A program made the translations under genes and the position numbers. From Petaurus breviceps papuanus (taxonomy: Eukaryota > Chordata > Mammalia > Diprotodontia > Petauridae): a stretch of DNA of 64,000 bases. The stretch covers positions 15,216,627-15,280,626 of the forward strand of contig JAMXIF010001195.1 of NCBI GenBank assembly GCA_028583685.1, given 5' to 3'. Below are positions 35,215-44,904 of the stretch, piece after piece. Position 1 is the stretch's first letter; each line of letters starts with the position of its first letter. The notes beneath the pieces are model-generated. The model saw only the letters and a program-made list of their open reading frames with translations, ran no database searches and was not told the origin of the DNA.

Positions 35215-35370
35215 TTAAAAATGGATAGTAACAAGGTACCTTAGAAGCTATCTAGTTCAATTTCCATGAGACCAAAGTTATCAAATGATTTGCCTAAGAT
35301 TACATAGGTAATAAGAGGAAGAACTGAAATTTGAACCAAGTCTATGTTCCAGTGTTCTTTTGGCCATCCT
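35215..35370 (-). repeat. MIR3-type SINE, antisense
   Basis: 'ccttagaagctatctagttcaatttcc', 'aaatgatttgcctaagattacatagg' and 'gaaatttgaaccaagtctatg' are the antisense 3' body, CORE and B-box side of MIR3/MIR. Confidence 0.65.
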
Positions 35371-35379
35371 GAAAGTTAA

Positions 35380-35770
35380 TGAAAATTACAACTATGGTGG
35401 ACAGGAATGGCAATGGATTTCATGAAAGAGATGAAGAAATTGTATGAAAATAAAATTAACATGATGACAGCTAATGGGATGTTCATGTGAAGGGTCAAGG
35501 AGGAGTCAAAGATACCTCCGAAATTACAAGTCAGGCTGACCTAGAGAATGTTGATTCCATCAATGGAAATGAGATTCAGGAAGAAAGATTGGTTTGAATG
35601 TTAAATTTTAAGGTTTGAGGAAATGACAGAGGAGATTCTTGACAAGTAGCTGGATATAGGGAACTAGAGTTCAGTAGACAGTTCAGGGCTGGATTTAGCC
35701 ATCCCTCAGGTTATTTGCCTGAACTTGAAACTCTGGGAGTGAATAACATTTGCAAAATCTTATAGAAAGA
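35380..35770 (-). repeat. L2 fragment, antisense
   Basis: 'ggtcaaggaggagtcaaagatacctccgaaattac', 'ttaaggtttgaggaaatgacagaggag' and 'agttcagtagacagttcaggg' match an antisense internal L2 part that lies 5' of the 3' pieces seen elsewhere in this window. Confidence 0.65.
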
Positions 35771-35774
35771 AAAG

Positions 35775-36400
35775 AGATAAGGACTTCAGACAGCCTAAGA
35801 GTCACAATCAAACAACAAAACAGTAATAGAATTATTAAAATGCACTGGCAAAAAAAAAAAACCAAACAAACGAGATTTAGTAGAAAACAAAAGCAGCTGT
35901 TTAGAAATGCAAAGAGATAGGACTAGAATATGAATTTGTTAGTAGCCATGGAATTTGACTAACATAGAATGACTAGGAAAAATCTAAGGGATGAAAAAGG
36001 AAAAAAAGGGTGGGAGAAAAAAAGGCTCACAGAATAAGTGAGATGGAAAAGCAAATTTGAGGATGACTAGGGGAAGAAAAAAGCGTTTTAAAGTACATTT
36101 TATCTAGGAGTAATCGAGATAAACAATGATAAGAAATAATGCCTATAAGAAATGTTATATTCAAAAGACATGTTAGGGTATCTATTTTTGCATTTTCATA
36201 TGAACTTTTACTGAAAGTAAAGGTCAGTTGCCTTACATTATTTTGACCCATAAAGGGTATATATTATAATTAATAAAAAAACTGAAACTTAAAAAGTTTC
36301 TAAACATTCTTTTTGAGCAGAAGTCAACTTTCCAAATAGATTTTTCAGGAAGTTTGGGTGTTTCAAGATGTATAACTTTAATTATTTTTCTAGTTTTATT
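35775..36400. other. Unique stretch
   Basis: No gene or repeat recognised; A-rich runs at about 35,850 and 36,000-36,020. Confidence 0.4.
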
Positions 36401-36404
36401 TCAA

Positions 36405-36650
36405 GTAATAATAATGACGGATATTTCCTGACACTTTAAAGTTTTCAGAGTGCTTTACATTTTATGTCATTTGATCCTCACAACAGCTTCTGAGGCAGGT
36501 AGTATTTATTATCTTTATTTTAAACATGAAGAAACCGAAGCTGGACGATGCTGTGGCTTGCCCAAGGTCACACCGCTAATATGTATAAGAGGGATGATTT
36601 GAACTTATCTTTCTCTTGTTTCTAAGTACTGCACTCTTTTCACTGTGCTG
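36405..36650 (-). repeat. THER1/MIR SINE, antisense
   Basis: 'cagagtgctttacattttatgtcatttgatcctcacaac', 'gcttgcccaaggtcacac', 'tttgaacttatctttctc' and 'cactcttttcactgtgctg' give a full antisense THER1/MIR. Confidence 0.8.
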
Positions 36651-36654
36651 GCAA

Positions 36655-37585
36655 CAACTTCTTCCTCTCAAAAGAGCCTGTGCTTTCCAAGAAGAGAACA
36701 AATCCCATCGTCCTCACGCTAAAATAAAATCCTACCCCAAAGTGGAAACAAGATTCTGATCAGAGAAGTCAGCTTTCTAGATCCCTCTTGGCACAACAGA
36801 ATGCCAAGGGTATAATTTCTTGAAATCATCATTTTTGTAATTTAAAGGGTTTTTTTTGGGGGGGAGGGGAGGGTTGTAATTGAGAGTCAATACCAGTCCT
36901 GCTTTCCCCCACATTCAAGAATAACTATCTCTATCTTCCCATCCACTCTCCATTCCCCTCTCCTGCCAAAAATATACTTTAATAATACACTTTTGATTAT
37001 AGATTGTAAGGGCCTAGATTCTTACCCAAGAGAAATACAAAAGAATTGTAGCTGGCCTATCAGTAATAGAAATGTGCAGTATAACTGTCTGAAATGATTT
37101 TGAGTCATCCCATAATTAAATTAAGTTTCTAGATTCCAACCCAAAACATTGCATTCATAGAGTTATAACAATGCTATTTTGAAGATGGAAAAGGCAATTT
37201 TACTTTAAAAAGCTCTAGTTTCAGTACTTTATACTTTTCAATCCATTGCTCTCTGGACTGAAAGTTGGTTTAACTCAGAAGTGATTTTCTTGGAAAGTTT
37301 CAGAAAATCCATTCATCTATTTTTGAGCTATCCAACCATAGGGGAAAATGAGGGTTTTATACATACTAAGACATTTTTCAGATGCCTTTTGGAAGTCTTG
37401 GTTACACTAAAAAATGACCTGTATTTTAAAAATGCAGACTTTCCATGTAAGGCATGTAAAATGGCAAAGTCAAGATTCTTATTGCTTAGAGACTTCATTA
37501 CAAGTTAGCTATTCTGGGTATCTAAAATTAGCAAAAAAAACAAAAACAACAAAGCACTCCACATGATATATGTGTTCCCCCCATC
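36655..37585. other. Unique stretch
   Basis: No gene or repeat recognised. A T/G-homopolymer tract lies at about 36,849-36,872. Confidence 0.4.
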
Positions 37586-37589
37586 AGAA

Positions 37590-37775
37590 TCCATTATTAA
37601 TTTATTAAATATTACCTACTATGTACACAACACTATTCTAGGCCTTAAAGGCAATAAAAAGATGACTAAGACATTGTCTCTGCTCTGTAGGATGTTAAAA
37701 TATAGCACTTATTGTCACTGAATCATATAAATGAAGAGTGTCAGAGTTCATCTAGTCCAAACTCCACCCAAAGAA
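37590..37775 (-). repeat. L2 3' end plus MIR3 fragment, antisense
   Basis: 'taaatattacctactatgtacacaacac' and 'tctctgctctgtaggatg' are antisense L2. 'gtgtcagagttcatctagtcc' (37,738-37,758) is the antisense MIR3/L2-type 'gaccttagaggtcatctagtcc' phrase. Confidence 0.55.
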
Positions 37776-37947
37776 TGCACCCTGGCTTTTCATTGTTTTT
37801 TTTGCCTCTAGCATTTAGTATTATACTTATTACTAATTAAACTATAATATATACCATGTCAAATGTGCCATATAATAAATATTATATATATTATATTAAT
37901 GACTACTAATTATTAATTATACTAATTACTACTCATACTAATTTTGT

Positions 37948-38184
37948 GTTGTTGGTGTTCAGTTGTGTCCCAACTCTTTGTGACCCCATTTGGGGTTCTC
38001 TTGGCAAAGATACTGGAGTGGTTTGCCATTTCCTGCTCCAGCTCATTATACAGATGAAAAAACTGAGGCAAAGTTAAATAACTTGCCCAGGGTCACACAG
38101 TTAGTGAGTGTCTGAGCCGTGGTTGGAATTCATGTCTTCCTGACTCTAGGTCGGACACTCTATCCAAAGCACTGTCTATCTGCC
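37948..38184 (-). repeat. Mar1 CORE-SINE, antisense
   Basis: 'gttcagttgtgtcccaactctttgtgacc', 'tggagtggtttgccatttcctgctcc', 'aacttgcccagggtcacac' and 'ctctaggtcggacactc' give a complete antisense Mar1, RTE-like tail at left. Confidence 0.9.
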
Positions 38185-38236
38185 AGACTAATCATGTATT
38201 TTACTAACAGTAACTTCTTCCCAAAGTTTTTCTTTG

Positions 38237-38294
38237 TAATGAGCAGTTCACCCTCCACTTTCCATCATCAGTTCTGTTTGGTTTGAATTCAAAC
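38237..38294. repeat. Left copy of imperfect direct repeat around SERF2 retrocopy
   Basis: 'ctccactttccatcatcag...ggtttgaattcaa' recurs at 38,921-38,980 as 'ctccactttccatctgcag...gggtttgaattcca'. The two copies, about 58 bp with roughly a fifth of positions different, bracket the SERF2 pseudogene. They are longer than an L1-made target-site duplication. Confidence 0.7.
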
Positions 38295-38394
38295 GCAACT
38301 CCTCTCCTTTCTTCTTCCCCTTCCCCTTCCCCTTCCTCTCCTCTCCATTGGAGGTCTAAAGGATGGAGTACTAATCTCCACCCCAAGGCTTTCT

Positions 38395-38915
38395 TTTAAA
38401 GAGGGCAGGATCCAAGGAAAGAGCTGACTCCACGAGTCAGGCAGAAGCCGCTGTCTTCTTCATGACCTGCGGGATAACCAGCATGAGCTTGCCGCTAAAA
38501 GAACTTTAAAAAGTTTGGGGATCCAGGCAAGAGAAAATGCCAGGATGAAGGGCTGTCTGCCTCTACCCGAAAGCGGAGGGACTCGGAGATCATGCAACAG
38601 AAGCAGAAAAAGGCCAATGAGAACAAAGAATCGCCCAAGTAACTATGGCTCATGTCCATCTCCCTTACCCTTCGACGATGCGTCTGGAGCCAGTCGCGTC
38701 ACTCCCTCACCTCTACCTGTAGCGCTCAGGAGACCCAGAACTGATGGCATTCTCTTCACCCTGTGTCAGCCGGGATTCCGTCTGTGCATTCTTCCCCTCA
38801 GGAAGGCTTGCTCCCCATTCTTGGGGGTAAGGGGGCTACCCTCTCCCAGTGTTTTTTTATTCCTATGGGGTTTACCCTAGAGTGTTAAAAGTAGCGTTGT
38901 AACTCTTCTGGGGGG
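38395..38915 (+). pseudogene. SERF2: Processed SERF2 pseudogene
   Basis: An intronless retrocopy of SERF2, which encodes a 59-residue lysine-rich protein reported as a modifier of amyloid aggregation. Coding-derived sequence is 38,462-38,642. The start ATG and flanking ACC are present. The C-terminal third reads [16 protein letters not shown], then NKESPK and a TAA stop, matching [20 protein letters not shown]. The 3' UTR is also retained ('gtctggagccagtc', 'tgtagcgctcagg', 'gatggcattctcttc', 'cccagtgtttttttattcctatggggt', 'gtgttaaaagtagcgttgtaac'), in the order of the SERF2 mRNA. One extra base near codon 4 and a TAA in the next frame block translation after a few residues. SERF1 is excluded by the C-terminus ending PK-stop and by the 3' UTR. 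The 5' limit is uncertain, and no clean poly(A) remains. Confidence 0.88.
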
Positions 38916-38920
38916 GAAAT

Positions 38921-38980
38921 AATAATAGAGGGCACCACTCTCCACTTTCCATCTGCAGCTCTGCTGGGTTTGAATTCCAC
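38921..38980. repeat. Right copy of the same direct repeat
   Basis: See the left copy at 38,237. It starts immediately after the SERF2 3' end. Confidence 0.7.
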
Positions 38981-39059
38981 TGTACAAAGAACAAGACGCC
39001 CTTCTCAGGGTATGCGCTGGTCTTCCATCCTCAAACACCCCCCCCCCCAATCCCCCATC

Positions 39060-39235
39060 CCCGCCACTTTCCCCTTTCCTTTTATATGTTGTCTTCCTCT
39101 ATCAAAATGTAAGTTCCTTGAAGTCAGAGATTGTCTGTTTTTATTTCTATCCCCAGAAGTTCCACAGTACCTGGTACATTGTAAGAACATAAATGTTTAA
39201 TTAGCTGAACTGAATTTAATTGGATTGGATTAGAT
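39060..39235 (+). repeat. L2 3' end, sense
   Basis: 'cctctatcaaaatgtaagttccttgaagtcag', 'tatccccagaagttccacagtacctgg' and a degraded terminal 'ttaattagctgaactgaatttaattggattgg' match L2. A C run of eleven bases lies at about 39,039. Confidence 0.65.
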
Positions 39236-39239
39236 CGGA

Positions 39240-40330
39240 CTATGTGACCAGCCTGTACGTTGTGGTCTTTTTGCTTTGTTTTTCTGAATCATAAATATCT
39301 CTGATGAACTATGTACTTCTTTGTCTGCATATTACTCTCACTTCCCATGTATCTTTCCAATTCACTTTATAGGTAATTCTCAACTTCAGTTCTTCATTAT
39401 GCCATGATTCACAATCATACAAAATTGGTAAAATACACACACACACAAACATATACAATTAAAGATGGATCTTTGTTTCAGAGTTCATTAAAAGAACTAT
39501 TCTATTTACCAAAGGCAGGCCATCCTTATCTTGATCTTCTGTTCAATTTTAAGACCTGCTCATTGTCTGTTTGAAGATTCTGTCCAAAATATATATATAG
39601 TGGTGCGTGAGCTCTATGAATTTTCTATCCAATTATTTCTCTTTTCTTCTCACTATGAGTGTTGTTAATATAATGTCCAGAATATGATAATCATGCTCAT
39701 CTCAAGAGATAAAGATAGAATTAACATAGGTTCCTTCAAAAACAAATCCCTTGCACCCATAATCCATTTATATTTAAAATAAGGCATCTGTTGAGCTGTT
39801 TATAAGATCTTGGTGCATAGTACTGTGAGGTAGCATTGTATTTAATGAAATTGTTTGTCCAGAAGGAAATTCTAATATGATCAAATCAAGGGAGTCATAG
39901 TAACACAGTAGGTTTTTATGAGTGCTTTTTAATGTTATTTCTACAAAGATAGACTAGAGTAAGGAGTTGAAATAAGTATTTAAATGACATGCAAAAAAAC
40001 AATGATGTTATGAGAAAAAAAAATTTGAGGCCAAAATATCACAAGCCACCTGCTACAATCCTTATGACTCTTCAAATAATTATCTAATTATTAATTATCA
40101 TGTTATTTTGCTTGTGTCAATAATGGAGTGTTCAATCTGGAGATAATCTGTTACCTTTCTATTTCTTCAAATTCAAAAAGACAATGTGCCATAGACAAAA
40201 TAAAGACCGGGGAATGAAAGGAAAATGTTTTTATTCCCAGTTCTGCCATTTGTTACCTGAATCATTTTGAGTATGAGGATGTGGAACCCACACTTCACCT
40301 TGAAAGAACCCATGAGGTTCTAAAAGGTGG
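39240..40330. other. Unclassified stretch
   Basis: No gene. The part 39,350-39,720 has the look of an old antisense LINE ('catacaaaattggtaaaa', 'gatggatctttgtttcag'), possibly RTE-related, but I cannot place it. The rest is AT-rich and unrecognised. Confidence 0.35.
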
Positions 40331-40348
40331 TATTAAGAATCAAGTTCA

Positions 40349-40503
40349 GGGGCAGCTAGGTGGCGCAATGAGTAAAAGCGCTGGCCCTGGAGTGGGGAGG
40401 ACCCGGGATCGGTTCCTGCCTCAGATATTTAACACCCACACACAAAAAACTGGCCATGTAACATTGGGCAAGTTACTTAACTGCAATTGCTTTAAAGAAA
40501 TAA
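40349..40503 (+). repeat. Short tRNA-SINE with TSD
   Basis: 'ggggcagctaggtggcgcaatgag' through 'gggcaagttacttaactgcaattg' and an A-rich end. Flanked by AAGAATCAAGTTCA (40,335-40,348) and AAGAATCCAAGTTCA (40,504-40,518), a target-site duplication with one indel. Heads and tail are complete. Confidence 0.92.
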
Positions 40504-40544
40504 AAGAATCCAAGTTCATTGCAGGAATGAGGGATTCTTGATCA

Positions 40545-41010
40545 AGCACATGGAGACAGGAGATGGAACATTGAGTTAGGGGAAGAGTAAGGAGGCAGGT
40601 TTGGCTTCAATAAAGACTGAATGGAGGGTAATATGAAATACACCTAAAACTAGGACCAGAATGAGCTATTAAATCCTCCGTTCAGTAGAAATAGGAAACT
40701 ATTGGAGGTTTCTGATCAGAGAAATGGCATTGTTAGACCTATGTCTTAAGAATATTATTTTGTATGGTATACAGATTGAGAAAGGAGAGGAAGAAAACAG
40801 GAAAACAAATTAGAAGACTGTTAAAATACCCAAAGCAAAAGGTAATGAAGGTCTGAACAAGGGTACTGACCATGTGAAAGGAGAACAGAAAAAGAGAATG
40901 AGATATTAAGAAGATCAAATTGACAGAATTTGTCAAGTCACTAGGTATGGGGGTGGATGGAAACATGAAGGTGCCTTCCACAGAAACAGGGAAGTAGGGG
41001 GACAGTTAAG
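40545..41010 (-). repeat. L2 fragment, antisense
   Basis: 'catggagacaggagatggaac', 'ctattggaggtttctgatcagag', 'ttagaagactgttaaaatacccaaagcaaaagg' and 'aagaagatcaaattgacag' follow the antisense L2 order (capture-phrase equivalents at 45.2-45.5 kb). Confidence 0.65.
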
Positions 41011-41014
41011 ATTT

Positions 41015-41620
41015 AAAAGCCAAAGCCTCAGGAAAGGGATTATGATATTTTTCGAGAGAACTTCTTGAGCATCTCATGAATGAGGGAAAAGGAATTCCAG
41101 AGTCCAGGGGATTTGAATGACCATTTTGCTATCTATATGTGGTATCTTAGCCTAAGTCTACTTTCTCCTGGACTCTGTGGGATAGTGTGTAAACAACAAC
41201 ATTGTTGCAAGAAGAGATTTGTTATATTCATTGTTCTTCCTGTTGGACCTTAAAAAAATGTTCACTTCTAAAAGTTGCTTAAGACTGACTGACAAGGTTA
41301 ATTTCAACTGATAATCTTAGGAAAGAAGTTTACCAGTGGACCCTGGAAACAATGACTAAAAAGAAAGACAGTTCAAACCTCTTTATCAGAGAAAGACAAC
41401 TCTAGCATATCAAGGGAGAACCCTGCTACCCTAAGGGGAGAGATATAGCCTTCCTCCAGGACCCCAGACTCATCTCTGAAAATCAGAATTGGGATAAGGA
41501 TCCCCAGAACTTATATGGGGTCACCTAGAATATACTCCATCCTTACCTCCACCTCATAAAGTTCCTCTCTTACTTCAACAGTAATTCATTCCTAGTTATA
41601 TGAGTATATGTATGTGTTTG
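41015..41620. other. Unique stretch
   Basis: No gene or repeat recognised. Confidence 0.4.
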
Positions 41621-41622
41621 TG

Positions 41623-41868
41623 TAGTTCAGTCATTTCAGTCATGTATGACACATCATGGCCCCAAATGAGGATTTCTTGGCAAAGACACTGGAGTGGTTT
41701 GCCATTTCCTTCTCCAGCTTATTTGATAGATAAGGAAACTGAGGCAAACACACTTAAGTGACTTGCCCAGGGTCACACAACTAATAAGTGTCTGAGGTCA
41801 GATTTAGACTCAGGAAGATGAGTCTTCCTGACTCCTGGCCTAGTGCTCTATCTACTACACCACCTAGC

Positions 41869-41870
<2 letters not shown>
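41623..41870 (-). repeat. Mar1 CORE-SINE, antisense
   Basis: 'gttcagtcatttcagtcatg', 'cactggagtggtttgccatttcc', 'gtgacttgcccagggtcacac', 'actcaggaagatgagtcttcc' and 'ctatctactacaccacctagc'. Complete, with its head at the right joined directly to an (AC)n run. Confidence 0.9.

Positions 41871-41935
<65 letters not shown>
41870..41935. repeat. (AC)n microsatellite
   Basis: About 33 uninterrupted AC units, directly against the 5' head of the antisense Mar1. Confidence 0.97.
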
Positions 41936-41936
<1 letters not shown>

Positions 41937-41989
41937 TTTATAGAATATATATTGGTCATTATTAACTTCATATTTCTCCTGTTCATTTA

Positions 41990-42115
41990 TATGTATTTGT
42001 TGTCTATTCCAGTATGTTAGCTCCTTTCAAGTACAGATGGTTTAATCCTATGTACTTGAAACCTCAGTGTTTAGCCCAATGCTTTAATAAAGACTAAGTG
42101 ATTGAGTAATTAATT
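41990..42115 (+). repeat. L2 3' end, sense
   Basis: 'ccagtatgttagctcctttcaagtacag' and 'agtgtttagcccaatgctttaataaagac...gattgagtaattaattg' match the L2 terminus. Confidence 0.55.
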
Positions 42116-42632
42116 GTTAATGAAAGGTCTTCAGTAGGAATTCTAAAAGAACTCTAAAAGTTTACATAGTTCAAAAATCTCTGAGCTTCATCTTGACTCT
42201 GAAGTCTATCTAAACAAGGCACCCTGAAGCTCCTGGCCACACAAACAACAAAATGTCTACCACATGCCAAATTTTCATGACTAGTTCCAATTTTGTGGAA
42301 ATAAAGGATACCTCATTTGAGGGGTTTTTTTGAGAGCAACATCCTTTATTAGGTTGCATATCATCCTAAATGAAGGATCAACTTTTAATAGTTTGGCACC
42401 ATAGGAGAAATGCTTATATTGAATTATGAAAAGTGTTGAAAGTAGAAAGGACTTTTGAAAGTTTTCCTCTTCCTTCTATATAGAAGAAAACTTGATAGGG
42501 CTGTAGCTATTATTTTGAAAAGGTAAATGCATTTCTACTAATTCTCAAATTTTCCAAAAATTATCTTCTGACTCTTTATGTTAGTTTTTAAAACTTATAA
42601 AAGTCTCTTGATGGCTTCTGTCCTCCAGGACC

Positions 42633-42730
42633 CTACTTCTGTTGTCTATGGTCAAGCACAATGATGCTTAGTAGAATGTAACTACTTCTGTTGTCTGTGG
42701 TCAAGCACAATGATGCTTAGTAGAATGTAA
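42633..42730 (+). repeat. Tandem duplication, 49-bp unit
   Basis: Copies 42,633-42,681 and 42,682-42,730 are adjacent and differ at a single base (tatgg against tgtgg). The unit starts ctacttctgttgtct and ends agtagaatgtaa. Near identity shows a recent event. Confidence 0.97.
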
Positions 42731-42734
42731 AATC

Positions 42735-42840
42735 CTTGGAAAGCTGGGATTATTTTTTTCCCTTTTTATCTTTCATTTCTAGCTCTTTAGTATAATGCCT
42801 TTGCACAGGAGAATCACCAAAATAATAGCTGTTGTTGAAA
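42735..42840 (+). repeat. L2/MIR3-like 3' end, sense
   Basis: The sequence 'aatgtaaaatccttggaaagctggg', then 'tttctagctctttagtataatgcc' is a diverged L2-type 3' end. The last part of the 49-bp unit (agtagaatgtaa) belongs to it. Confidence 0.5.
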
Positions 42841-42924
42841 TGAAATTTAATAATGTTCCATAGACAACCCATCAAATATTTGAAGATTGCTAGTTACTTT
42901 GACCAACCTTTTCATTTAAAGTCA

Positions 42925-43200
42925 AGTCAAATCAACAAACATTAATTAATTCTAAGTGCTAGAGACCATGCTAACTGGTGGGGATACAAGTACAAGAAAA
43001 AAGAAAGATCGCCCCCCCCCCCCACACACACACACACACATGTCCTTTACATTCTATTTGAAAAAGACTACACACAAAAGAAAAATGAAAAGCGAGGTCA
43101 TAGTGGCAAAGCCTGGAGAGCAAAACATGGCTATTTTGAACCTATCCTTAAAAAGTGCCAGGATGAACTCATTGACAGGAGAAGATGTCCACAGGGGTTA
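42925..43200 (-). repeat. L2 fragment, antisense
   Basis: 'aacaaacattaattaattctaagtgctag' and 'ggtggggatacaagtacaag', then after a C/CA tract 'tcctttacattctatttg', follow the antisense L2 3' end. Confidence 0.65.
43010..43040. repeat. C run plus (CA)n
   Basis: About twelve C followed by nine CA units, inside the antisense L2. Confidence 0.9.
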
Positions 43201-43254
43201 AAGGAGAAGGCACATGAAGTATGGTGTCAATGTCTGAAGAGATTCCAGGTTCCT

Positions 43255-43400
43255 CACTCTCATGGTCATCCTGCCCTCAATTTATTTCAATTTGTCACCC
43301 AGTACTGAACATAATGTTCCACATGTGGTCTGACTACATTACAGAGTAAAATTGAACTCTTTTTTTCTGGTATTCTGGTTGAAAAACAGTTACAATATCA
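43255..43400. repeat. L3/CR1-like fragment (weak)
   Basis: 'cccagtactgaacataatgttccacatgtggtctgac' resembles a phrase common in old CR1/L3 3' UTR copies. Orientation and limits are unclear. Confidence 0.4.
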
Positions 43401-43414
43401 TTGGAACTCACTGA

Positions 43415-43525
43415 ATCAAAGAATTGCAGAATTTTAGAATAAAAGGGATATTACTATTTATTCCAGTTTCCTCACCGAAGCATCAGGTCATACATTTAGT
43501 GCTGGAAGGGACCTCAGCAGAGTCT
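43415..43525 (-). repeat. MIR3-type fragment, antisense
   Basis: 'gtgctggaagggacctcagcagag' and 'attccagtttcctcaccgaagc' are antisense MIR3-like 3' body phrases, possibly from two overlapping copies. Confidence 0.5.
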
Positions 43526-43559
43526 TAGGCCTAGGATACAAAGATAACAAGACACTGAA

Positions 43560-44440
43560 ATGAGATTTTTAAGTTGTTTTTTTTTTATTATTTTCAGTTC
43601 CAAATTCTCTCCCTTCCAATTCTTCCCCAAGTCAGTGAGAAGGCAAGAAATACAGTACCCTTTATACATGTGAAGACATGAAAAACATATTTCCATATTA
43701 GTCATGTTGCAAGAAAAAAAAATTAAAAGAGAAAGAAAATATGCTTCAATGCACCCTCAGAGGCCATCAGTTTTTCCTCTGCAGATGGATAGCATTTTCC
43801 CATCATGAGTTCTTTTGAATTTTGGTGGATTGTATTAATCAGAGTAGCTAAATCTTTCACAGTTGAGTACTGCTACAATATTGATTTTTTTCCTTCATTC
43901 TTGTAGAGGATCATGAAATCAGGAAGGTGATTCCACAACTTGCAAGTGAATTGGATTTCAGGGAGGCAGGGCTGTGAAAAGTCACCAGCCTCACTATCTC
44001 CTCCTGAACCATCCAGATCTAGTGGCAAGAAATAGATCAGGGTGACTGGAGATGGCCCTGCTGTTAAAATATTGCTGTTAATGTGCACAATGGTCTCCTA
44101 CTCATGTTCACTTCACTTTGCATCAGTTTATATAAGTCTACGCAAGTTTTTTCTTCCTGAAATTATTTCCCTCATCGTTTCTTATGGTATTCCTTCACCA
44201 TCATATAGCACAATGTGTTCAGCCTTTCCCCAATTGAGAGGCATACCCTCAGTTTCTAATTACTTGTCACCACAAAATGAGCAGCTATTAATTTTTTTGT
44301 ACATATGTATTCTTTTCCATTCTTTGGTCTATTTTAGGTACATACCTAATGGCAGTATTACTGGGTCAAAGGATATGTAGATTTATAGACTTTTGAGTAT
44401 AGTTCCAAATTGTTCTCCAGAATGGAGATGGGGTTTAAAC
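43560..44440 (-). mobile_element. L1 3' end, antisense, with an insert
   Basis: Antisense L1 3' region: poly(T) at about 43,577-43,587, 'ttcagttccaaattctctcccttcc', 'atattagtcatgttgcaag', 'gatagcattttcccatcatgag', then after an insert 'cttcactttgcatcagtttatataag', 'ttcagcctttccccaattgag', 'ggtcaaaggatatg' and 'gttccaaattgttctccag'. These match the end of marsupial L1 ORF2 and its 3' UTR. The 5' part was never copied or is lost. Confidence 0.8.
43886..44065 (-). repeat. SINE-like insert in L1, antisense
   Basis: A 180-bp insert splits the L1 3' end. On the minus strand it reads 'catctccagtcaccctgat', 'ccagatctggatggttcagg'-like blocks, 'gtgaggctggtgac', 'cagccctgcctccctgaaatcc' and a tail 'gatcctctacaagaatgaagg' plus A run. 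I recall a common marsupial dispersed repeat of this form (tail cgaaggacaaac...) but cannot name it safely. The copies of AATATTG at both ends (about 43,879 and 44,070) suggest a short target-site duplication. Confidence 0.6.
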
Positions 44441-44544
44441 CATTCTTCAGTGACTCCATATCTTCATACTGAACCATTAAATATGAGGAAATGGGCAAAC
44501 AGAACTCAAGCTCAAGGTAGCCAGTGATAACAGGAAAAAAAAAA

Positions 44545-44701
44545 GTATAGATAAAAGAGTCCAATAATTTGGATTCTGGTACATAATCAATCTAGAGATA
44601 GTTATTTAATGTCATTGTCTTAGTTTCTTAATCTGCAAAATAGAAGAGTTAGCTAAACGACCTCCAAAGTCAGTCCTGGTTGTAAGATCCCATGATTCTA
44701 A
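44545..44701 (+). repeat. MIR3-type SINE, sense
   Basis: 'gtcattgtcttagtttcttaatctgcaaaatagaagag' then 'aaacgacctccaaagtcagtcctggttgtaag' and 'cccatgattcta' follow MIR3 in full order. Confidence 0.7.
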
Positions 44702-44904
44702 GTGAATTGCCCCCCAAATCATGGATAACTAATGCCAAAACTTGAATGAAATGAAAATATAATTCTCTCTTCTTCTAAGTCACTGTTCTTTCTACTATAT
44801 CTCTTACAGGGTGAATCAAGAATGTTTTTGTGTATTTAGGAGTATTATTTTGCCATAGAGGCATCATCAAATATTGTGTCTAAAGAGGCCTGAGAATCAA
44901 GTCA

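Noticed and set aside
38515-38880. 121-codon frame over the SERF2 retrocopy
   Set aside because: It is out of frame with the SERF2 coding sequence and runs on into the 3' UTR; a shadow frame.
38237-38980. Direct repeats as a normal L1-type target-site duplication of the SERF2 retrocopy
   Set aside because: They are about 58 bp, too long for the usual mechanism; reported as unexplained repeats instead.
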